Below the pieces are notes generated by a model that was not told the origin of the DNA, made no database searches, and was given only the letters and a program-made list of their open reading frames with translations. Made by a program: the position numbers and the translations under genes. 64,000 nt of DNA from Rhipicephalus microplus. Lineage: Eukaryota > Arthropoda > Arachnida > Ixodida > Ixodidae. The number at the start of each line of letters is the position of its first letter. Within the stretch, counting starts at the first letter, position 1. The stretch is taken from assembly GCF_043290135.1 (NCBI RefSeq), contig NC_134704.1, positions 26,220,501 to 26,284,500 on the forward strand, in the 5' to 3' direction. Positions 55,501 through 64,000 of this stretch are shown in pieces.

Positions 55501-56525
55501 CGTCCTAAATAATGTTAAACCTTCTACGTGAGCTTCCAGGTTTCTTTACCGTAAGCACCGGTAAAATGCAGCTAAGATGTCGCCAGCAGCCATTATGCTT
55601 GTTGACAAAACAGGTATACAGACTGCTTAATGAGCGTGAGCTTTGACGTAATAACTATCATTAGTGTTATGTACGCACGCACACAAACACACTCACGCAT
55701 GTGTGGACTCACACACACGTGCGCAATGCCACAAACACACACCTGCGCTTCGAACTGTCAGATGACCAAACCATCTAACAAGCTTCTTGTAAGCCCTGAG
55801 GGTAATAAATAAATAAATATTTAATTAATAATTAATAAGAGAGAGAGTTAGTAAGTATTCATTCTGAAGCGACAGGGCATGCAAACACGTACACCAGGAA
55901 AAAAATGTCAGTACACTACAAACACCCACTAATTTTTCAACACACACAAGAAAAGAAAAGGCAGTAAGGCTTACCTGCGAATGGCCGTGCAACAAGCAAA
56001 CCTATCAATTCGGCACGCCTAGGGCTCTATGTACGTGAAAGATAACTGTTAAGGCATCTGATTTTATCTTCCTGCAAGTTAAATCGTGGTTGGCTTATCT
56101 ATGCGATATCCAACGTCTCAATCATAAGGCGTATTTCTTCATTCCCACGTCAATACAAAGCTGCGCATTCATGAAATTTTGGTGTGCACTTACATTATCT
56201 ATAAAGATATTAAAAGGTGAGCTTCCATTTAGCAATGTCATAATAGTGTCTTGCATAAAGACTTGCTAAAAATTAACTTGCATAAAGGTGAAATCAAATG
56301 CCCTAGTTGTCTTTCGCGTAGAGCCCCACGCGTGGCGGATTGATAGGTTCACCTATTGCATGGGCATGCGTAGATAAGTTTCCACTCCTGCTTGCTTTTT
56401 TTTTTTTCCTGCCACTCTTCAGTTGTTAGCCGGCGTTTTCGGTGTCGCAACTTTTCAAGTAGACCCTAGTGCTCGATAAACGCCAGTTGTGGTTGCAGTG
56501 CCGGCTATACTAGTTTAATGATTTC
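52591..56525. other. Gene-free stretch, about 3.9 kb
   Basis: A G-run lies at 54324-54339 and CA-rich DNA at about 55675-55745. Several ORFs of 100-140 codons exist, on both strands at the same places, without domains; I do not call them genes. Confidence 0.5.
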
Positions 56526-56760
56526 ATTGATTTGTGGGGTTTAACGTCCCAAAACAACCATTAGATTATGAGAGACGCCGTAGTGGAAGGCTCCGGAAAT
56601 TTCGACCACCTGGTGTTCTTTAACATGCACCCAAATCTGAGCACACGGGCCTACAACATTTCCGCCTCCATCAGAAATGCAGCCGCCACAGCCGGCATTC
56701 GAACCCGCAACCTGCGGGACAGCAGTCGAGAACCTTAGCCACTAGACCACCGTGGCGGGG
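56526..56760 (-). mobile_element. Ruka-like tRNA-derived SINE, nearly full length
   Basis: On the minus strand it runs from the head CCCCGCCACGGTGGTCTAGTG, with A box TGGTCTAGTGG, through a B-box region (GTTCGAATGCC), to the GGGACGTTAAACCCCAC tail. It corresponds base for base to the + strand copy at 57441, with modest divergence. Confidence 0.85.
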
Positions 56761-56862
56761 CTTGTGACCGTCTTTGCACGCGTTGTCTGTTTAAAACCAT
56801 TTGAGGAGGTACGAAAAACGAGGGTTGCATTGTAGAAAAAAAAACATTCTGTGCTGTTACAT

Positions 56863-57012
56863 GCAAAAACCAAGGTATGATTGTGATGCCGTGGGACGCC
56901 GGAAATAACTTGGTGGAGGACACTGAAAGTTCCTATTACCTGAGTTTATTAATGTGCACCTAAATCTAACTACACGGGTCCCTAGCATTGTCGCCCAATC
57001 AAAGTTCAGGAA
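56863..57012 (-). mobile_element. Degenerate partial Ruka-like SINE
   Basis: CACCTAAATCTAACTACACGGG and CCGGAAATAA blocks match the reverse complement of the SINE body. It lies 100 bp from the nearly full copy and in the same orientation. Confidence 0.65.
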
Positions 57013-57440
57013 CCGCAAGTGGGATAAACCTCCCTTTTTAGGATTTCGGTGGATTCCGGTGGTTTCGGTGATCTTTCGGATCACCGAAACTGCCGCCGCA
57101 ATGACGCAGCTTCCTGACGGCCCTCTTTAGAGCAATTATCCTTTGATATATTTCCATTAGCACATGTCTGAAGAGTACATGTCATATTATATGTGCACAT
57201 GTATAGATACGCACGGGTTCGTTTTTTTTTTTTCTTGTCAAGTTCGCACACACGTGCATGGGCAGTTATTGTTTTTTTCTTTTCCTTGAACAATGTTCGC
57301 TTTCGGTGTTATGGCGAATGCTCATCTACAAGTGAACTGAGGTGGGGCCTAACGATTCATTTTAGGTGCCGTGACTGAACCATGACCCGCAGTTATTCAA
57401 ACTTATGATGCGTTGCACTTTCACAATCAAGCTGACACCC

Positions 57441-57687
57441 CATCGCGGTGGTCTAGTGGCTAAGGTACTCGGCTTCTGACCTGCATGCAGGTCGCGGGAT
57501 CGAATTCCGGTCACGGTGGCTGAATTTTCGATGGAGGCATAAATGCTCTAGGCTCGTGTGCTCAGATTTGGACGCACGCTAAAGAACCCCAGGTGATTGA
57601 AATCTCCTGAGCCCTCCTCTACGACGTCTCTCGTAATCATATGGTGGCTTTGGGACGTTAAACCCCACATATCAATCAACAATCAAG
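57441..57687 (+). mobile_element. Full-length Ruka-like tRNA-derived SINE
   Basis: The tRNA-like head has an A box (TGGTCTAGTGG) and a B box (GATCGAATTCC), the internal pol III promoter. The body contains GTGTGCTCAGATTTGG and AAAGAACCCCAGGTG. The 3' end TGGGACGTTAAACCCCAC is followed by a short ATCA-type tail. ACAATCAAG at 57423-57431 and 57679-57687 may be the target-site duplication, though the right copy overlaps the tail. It would rely on a LINE for mobility. Confidence 0.88.
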
Positions 57688-59670
57688 TTCACGACAGAGT
57701 TGGGCTGGTTCAAATTCTTGTGTTGCCCTTCGGGATATTCGCCTGAAGGCATGCGATCGCGATCAAGCAGCCATTTAACGTCGCGAAAGATAGCTCTCAT
57801 TCAAATTTGCTTTCATACAGTAACGAGTACACACAGGATACAAAGATAAGAAATACGACCTACTATACCAGATGACGTGGTCAGCCTTTGTCAGCATTTC
57901 CCACCATTATATTCGTAGTTAAAACTTACGTAGCTTCTCTTTTCCCGTCAGGTTTTGCGCTTGGCCTCCCAGCCGAGTCAGTTTTTACAACTTTTTGTAA
58001 TACGTTCGCTACTTTCTTTAGATAAATATTGTGTAAACGGAATGAAGGAAAAAAAATAAATGTAAACCTTTTTTGGCAATCGCCAGCAGAGAGTAACTGG
58101 AGGCTCCTTCAGGAGAAGAGTGGCATGACCTCAACGCCGAAGGGCAAGAACTTCGCAACTCTGCGAGAATCGTGCACTTCGCCAACAGACCTGAATTGGG
58201 AAAAGCTAGCGTACTCCGCGAACATCACTGCGCCATTATTACCGCAAGTGCACTCTCTAGCGCACTCTCCGGGACGAGAGTCGAACTAGAAGGTGGAAAA
58301 GAAAGCGCTGACTCGAAACTTCTTCTATTTCCAGCAGGCACCAAGAGTGAGGAGAAGCGGAATGCGTCGGCGACGTTACCAAAAATCAACGCACTGCGTA
58401 CCTGCACTTAAGGCCGGAAAGAAAAGTGACGCGTACGCAAAAGTAACTGGTGTAGTATTCAAAGAGGAAAGGAATTGCGATGAAAAGGGCACGATGAAGA
58501 AGGAAGTTGAGGGGCAAGGAGAAAAAAAAAGTAGGCCCTTGGGGGCTTTATTTGGCAGCCATACGGCGGTGCATAGACGTCGCATGCGGGCTTCATTTAT
58601 CATCCCCGCCCTCCTTGGGGCATTCTTATTCGTGGAATGCTTTTGAGCGGGCTGTCGATGCGCGAATATTGAATCGCCCCCAAGTATCGTCCTCTCGACT
58701 CTATGCACAGCTAAAGTCTTGACCCTTCCCCACATTCCCTTCCACTCTATCCCTCTTTCTCTCTCTATCTATATGCCATTATTTTTCCAACAGTTTTTCC
58801 TTTGTCATCTTGCCAGCCATCGATGTCAAAGCACGAGGGAATGCGAAATAAGGCCACATAGTTTTTTCCCCTCGCTCTCATAATAAGTCCCAGAGCGTGA
58901 ATAAAAAAAACGAAGGAAGTCGTGGAAAGGTTTTGAAAAGACGTCATGAATTATTTTTTTCTAAAAAAACATAAAAGCAACCAGTCAAAGGTGGACGGCT
59001 GGGAGGCAGGACTCGGAGGAAAGGGCAATGGGTTGAAAGGGGGGGGGGGGTCTCAGACAAAAGCCTCCAAGGGGGGGGTGGGGGGGCTTAAGGTGAAGCT
59101 CTCTTGGCGTCTGCTGCACGACGGCGCTCTCTGGAATTCAAAATGTCCTGATCGTTATGCAAAAGCGGCGGAACGCTAAGCAAGTCTGCTCCCGCAGGCT
59201 TTAAGAGCCTCCCCCTCTGCTTGTCGCGTTTCTCCGTACTAGGCCCCCGCAAGACTTTTCCTTGCGTGTATGAGAAGCTGTAAACTCTTCATTATTCCGA
59301 GAGACTCCCGCTGCCACCGTTAGAGAAGAGACGCGATCCGGAAGAACAGCTTGCGGGATTTGTGGTATGCGTGCGATCGTCCCGCCTACGACAGGTGTTC
59401 TGCAGAGTAGGCTGCGCTGTTAGTTCGTCGCTCATTTAAGGTCGACCGAGGAGTTTTGTGCTTCTGTGCCGTCTTCGTACTCCTCCGCGGAACTTTTTAA
59501 TTCTGAAAGAAGTAGGTATGCGTTGTCATTTGTAGTATAACCCTTGATTGGTATTAAAGCTGAGATTCTAGGTCGTGGCTCTGTACTTGAACAAAATGTG
59601 AGAGGAGTTGGTTAGATGTCTGCGAACTCAAAATGGAGTGTTTTCTTGCGACAGGTAGTTGCTAGTTGCG
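57688..59670. other. Gene-free stretch
   Basis: G-runs at 59039-59050 and 59071-59087. ORFs at 58029-58289 and 58293-58646 have no recognisable domain. Nothing firm. Confidence 0.5.
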
Positions 59671-59968
59671 TTGAAGGGCCAGTCAACAGGCTCCGAAACG
59701 CGCAGAATAAGCTCGCGCATTTTTCCTGCGCGTGACCAAACTCCTTCAACTCGCAGTGACGTCAACTGGGCGATCGGCGACGTGACGTCGACGTGACGTC
59801 GATTGCAGCACGTCGATTGGTCTAAACCAGGTATCAATAAAGAGTAGTGAAGTCAACGTCGCCGATCGTCGAGTTGACGTCACTGCGTGTGGAAGAAGGT
59901 TGGTCAGGCGTACGAAAGATGTGCGAGCTCTTCCTGCGCGTTCCGGAGCCTGTTGACTGGCCCTTCAA
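59671..59968. mobile_element. Foldback element (MITE-like), about 298 bp
   Basis: Arms 59671-59783 and 59856-59968 are each 113 bp and are inverted copies of one another at roughly 80-85% by eye. They begin TTGAAGGGCCAGTCAACAGG and share CAGTGACGTCAACT and GATCGGCGACGT. The ~72 bp centre contains GTGACGTCGACGTGACGTCG. No ORF is present. No target-site duplication was identified, so the superfamily is unassigned. Confidence 0.8.
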
Positions 59969-60079
59969 AGAACAATATAAAGTCTTGTAAAGGTGCAAAA
60001 TACCCCAAAAAATGATCCTCAAAAACCCCGGTGCGCGTGAGGGGGTGCTTTTTGTAGACACCGCCTAATATTCGTTTAA

Positions 60080-61018
60080 TAATTACACCAGTAATAGGGT
60101 CGCCCGTGGCTCTTTCTTTGCAATGGCGGTTAGACACACGAAAGAGAAAACCGTGACAGGAGGCTCCGTAAAGAACAGATTGCCGGAGGCAGCGCAAAAA
60201 GATTGTCTTTGCAGAGGTCGTAATCAATAGTCGAAAGCAAGACAGATTAATAATTAGTGACTCCAAGATGACCATTAGGAATTATACAAAGGGATGGATC
60301 TCTACCGAAGCAACCAAAATCCTGAACCACAGAGCAGAAGACTTCCGGAAGAGCAAAACTTCACTCAAATACCTCAAGTGGATCTCGGCGCACATGGGAA
60401 AATAAACGTCGAAGACACAACTATCCCTTCAAACCTCAACGAGAAAGCCCACCGAACCACGTGAGAATCGATTAACCACGGCTCGGACAGCTACGACCCG
60501 GCACCCCGCACCCACCACAGAAGAGGGGACGACTCTAACGGGGGTGATGGGGACGATGGAGGTGATGACAAAGATAAATATGCGACACAATACTACAGAG
60601 ACAGACCGGTCACATCGTCCTCGACATATTGACATACTATAAGCGACGACGAAAATAATATCCCCCACCACACAAACAGCTGGACAGATCTCAAGAAACA
60701 GATTGGCGAAGACGGCAAACCAGAACCTTTCCAAATCCAGTACACCGGAATAGAGTATACTCCAGACGATACGCACAAGCAATCTGTAAGCTCTGTAAGA
60801 ACGAACACGCAGATATGGCACATATTCTATGGCAATGCCGACAGGTCACGGCAATATACCGAGAGTACAATACAGGACCGAACCGTTTTGAGGAGCGTTG
60901 GATAAGTGCGGTGGGCTGCTCAGATCTGCACGACCAACTGGGGGCAATTCAGCGAGCCCATACAGCAATAGAAAGACTACGCATCACCGTAAAATATATC
61001 CAGGTGGCCGGAGCCTGA
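60080..61018 (+). pseudogene. Decayed LINE 3' end: RNase H and C-terminal CCHC finger
   Basis: LIISDSKMTIRNYTKGWIS (about 60247-60303) is the RNase H SDS-x-AIRN-type motif. LKWISAHMG follows, then stops and frameshifts from 60403. The C-terminal part reads CKLCKNEHADMAHILWQC (60785-60838), a zinc finger with an HILWQC ending typical of RNase H-bearing, I-type tick LINEs. It is open from there to TGA 61016-61018. Several frame changes show an old copy. Confidence 0.75.
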
Positions 61019-63711
61019 GCCGGTAACCTTTCGTGTTTTTTATTCATTTTTCAACAAAGTGTTTTTGCATCCGTCCGTGAAGGTAAGTGACTATGGTAAT
61101 GATAAGAAGTGCGGTGTTTTTCATGCAATTATTTGTAATAACCTCAAGCTGTGAGCAGCCTCTTTTTACTGAATGTCGTGGTACGACACCTGGAGGTTCT
61201 ACAAAAGTAAATCAAGCTTCAGATTTAATGCTGTTGTAATGAACTTCGTACGTTTCGCGGAATATTCATGAACTACGAATGAGACTAACAGTCTAATCTC
61301 GCGTGTAGAAAATGCGTAAACGAACTAATCATATTTATAAGCAGCCGTGGTGCAGCTGATTTTATGCTGACCCATAGTTTCTTCGGCATATTTTTAAAAA
61401 AGGATGAGTGCGCTTAGAAAGTTTCCCTCCAACAACCTGTGAAGACTTCCATAAATAGTCTCATTGGCGCCGTATTATGCTACAAGCGAGAGATATTCCT
61501 CAGACGAGGCTTAAGTTTTCCATCATAGGTTCCAAACAGCGGCATCTTTATAGGACGGATTATCATAATTGGTGCGCTTAGCTGCTTAGCCGACCAGCAC
61601 AAAGTAGTTTGTGTGCTAACAGAATTCAGTGCTCTTTGCTGCAATATCCAAACGAACCTTTTTAGCCGATGCAAGAGGAGTGTCGTTGATGACACATAAC
61701 TAGAATTTATTCGTGTTTCGGTGCATTCACTTAGTGTGCTTGCCTTACTTTTTTTTACAATTTTGAATTTGAATAGTTTGTGTCAATTTAGTGGATGGAC
61801 TATTCTTCGTGCAGAATTTTTCTCTAGTTGCTTCAAATTTTCAGCACTCTATAGAATTCTTAGCGATGCAAAATACATTGTGTTCATGGCCAACACGATT
61901 TCAAACGTGTAGAGAATGTCCATTTATTTACAAACAGTAGTCAAACAAACGCGTGACCTCGCAAGTGTCAAATACGTTTGGAAACCGTTTCGTGCAATAT
62001 TTTCGAGGTAAAATGTGTAGACGCACGCCGTACACATTTGTGCACACTGTCCATGACTGCGAAAAAAAATATCTATTTGAACATGCTTCTATATCTGTTT
62101 GTCTAAAACACTACGTCGACTCATGCAACATTGTGAGCGACTGCATCGCCCATCCCTCCTGTGCCGCTGTTCGCTCTCTTTGCCATGTTTACCACAAGCT
62201 GGCCAGCTTCTTACCGTGTAGCGCGTCTGTCACGAAGGAAAGAAAATATGAGGAAAAGAACGGCAGGGAGGTTAACCAGCCTATAGGCAGCCGGTTCGCT
62301 ACCCGGTGCATGGGAGGGAGATGGGGAAGATGAAAGATAGAGAGCAGAGAGGGAATATAAACACAGCGTCTGTCACTGTTATCCATCTAGCGGAGGAGCT
62401 GAAAATTAACGCTGTGCGCGCAACGCGCAGCGCAGTACATGCAGCAGCCCTTCGGTTCGCCGAATTTTTTGTTTGTTTTTCCTACTTCACTCACCCGTTG
62501 TGAGTGCTAAACCCACACGACATCCTTGAACCGGAGGCGGCAGCTCTATGCTAAAGGGTGTCTGGGCGGGCAGGGTTCCTCAATTAGCGATTCCGCGCAG
62601 CACAAAGAAACACGCCGGTACAACGCTCGAAATGTGGCATGCACCGAGGCCCTTTGTGTCCCTCTCAGTTTGTTGCTCGGCCCAGTTCGTACAGCAACGC
62701 CTGTCGCCGGCCCAGTCTGCAAATGTCGGGCGCGTTGAGCGTAATTAAGACGCGTGCTGCCTTCCCTTTACTTAATTCCGTCTCGCTGAGTTCTCGCGCG
62801 GTCCTCTAGTGTCGAGCGCCTCCTGTTGTCACATGCGTTCTAGTTTCTCGTCGCCGTTCAAATTTTTGCGCGGAGCCTCACGCTTTGCTTATGGAAGGAG
62901 CCGGAAGTTTGGCCAAGCATCTGTTTTCGTTCCACACGGCTGAAAAGTGCGATCTGTTTCTGTGATGTTTCGCCTCTTCGTGTACAATGTAGGCGCAATC
63001 TTATTCTTCTCTACTGACGAACTGACGTAGTATACCACACATTAACTAACATCTTTTCAAAAGAAGGCTCGAAGAGGGCTTGGAAAATATGATCAGATGA
63101 CAGGAATAATGCATGAGACATGCTAGAACTCTTGACAATGAAAAGGAGGAGGGAGGGGTCGACCAGGCAACAAGCTACGAAAGGAAAAAAATAGCATCCG
63201 TGACGTTCGCGAAAAGAAAGGCGTGTCAACAAAACTAGAGGGGAATTAAGGCGAGTAGATGTTTAAATGTACGCAGGAAGACGAATAATTTAGTTTCCGT
63301 TCAACGTGTCAAAACTCAAGGTGAATTACGGCGAGGAAGTATTTATTTCTACGCACGAATACGATTAATTCAGTTTCTGATGAGTGCAGGCATAACAAGT
63401 TTAGTTTAGCTGCAGCAGGGGCTAATTGTAACCGATGGCCGCGTGTACTAATGCTTTGTCGTTTTGCCTGCGTTTCCTGCGCCTCGACTTGATCAGAGTA
63501 CGAAGACACTTTCATAAACTTACCTGCCTAATTCACCTTCGTTTCTAGCGCGGAAACAACCCTGGCTTTCAAAACATACATCTTGGCGTATTTCATGTTT
63601 GAAAACTGGCTACAAGGCAGTGTCGGATAGTGTGTCCATTTACGGTAATGGTTCATGGCTGCATGCACACATGCACACGCACGTGCACGTATCATGCATG
63701 CATGCGTGTTT
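61019..63711. other. Gene-free stretch
   Basis: It contains repeat family C copy 2 (62233-62345). A relatively GC-rich part, about 62380-62960, has no recognised gene; I cannot tell whether it is a promoter region. Confidence 0.5.
62233..62345 (+). repeat. Interspersed repeat family C, copy 2
   Basis: GGCAGGGAGGTTAACCAG, GCCGGTTCGCTACCCGGTGCAT and GGGAGATGGGGA correspond in order to 25745-25860. Confidence 0.78.
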
Positions 63712-63780
63712 GCACATACATACATACATACATACATACATACATACATACATACATACATACATACATACATACATACA
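63712..63780. repeat. (TACA)n array
   Basis: Seventy bp of tetranucleotide, preceded by CATG/CACG units (63662-63711). The remaining bases to the window end show no gene. Confidence 0.97.
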
Positions 63781-64000
63781 AACGCGTAAACTAAGCGCTA
63801 ATCTATTGCGATATACGAATAATGAATGCCTGAAAGCTGGACACAGCGAATGCGGCATCTCCGCTCATCCGGTTCCGAAACTCCGCGGCTCCTTGGCGTT
63901 AAGTATCGACTCATCCTTCAAGTTCGTGCATGCATGAATGCTCGGAGGAGGGCCGAAACAGGCACCACGTGCAGTAAGGTATAGCGAGGGCCGAAACAAC

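Overview
The window looks like nuclear DNA of a hard tick (Ixodida, probably a metastriate). This is inferred from a tRNA-derived SINE matching the tick family I know as Ruka, from Ty3/gypsy and LINE types common in ticks, from very long tetranucleotide arrays, and from intron-rich, low-density coding. No bacterial, rRNA or CRISPR features are present. Most of the 64 kb is repeats and gene-free DNA.

Layout. 1-4063: a Ty3/gypsy LTR retrotransposon on the + strand (copy A), cut by the window start, with two frameshifts in pol and a short 3' LTR that runs into a (TA)n array. 7764-13669: a second, reverse-oriented Ty3/gypsy copy (copy B) with both ends running into (TACA)n arrays. 13.7-34.7 kb: no convincing gene; simple repeats, degenerate SINEs and members of several interspersed repeat families. 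34.8-37.2 kb: a 5'-truncated non-LTR retrotransposon with a reverse transcriptase and one frameshift. 40.1-41.9 kb: a duplicated ~300 bp block bordered by tetranucleotide arrays. 42.2-49.2 kb: the only clear host gene, + strand, giving a signal-peptide-like exon, two CUB domains split over four exons, and one further short exon. All splice phases agree. Its introns carry a hAT-like non-autonomous transposon, (GTT)n and (CTAT)n arrays and a tRNA-like element. 50-64 kb: repeats, three SINE copies, a ~298 bp foldback element and the decayed 3' end of an RNase H-bearing LINE.

How the parts relate. Both gypsy copies end gag with G GGA AAC TAA, a canonical -1 slippery heptamer directly before the stop, followed at normal spacing by a potential RNA stem (a possible pseudoknot in copy A). 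Both therefore appear to share a gag-pol -1 frameshift mechanism. The CUB gene, by its paired CUB layout and motifs, most resembles arthropod suppressor-of-lurcher-1-like glutamate-receptor auxiliary proteins; that assignment is inference. The window holds only part of that gene's coding sequence, and further exons are expected downstream and perhaps upstream.

Limits: no alignments were run. Repeat boundaries are approximate to 5-20 bp, and some single-base frameshifts could be assembly errors rather than real decay.
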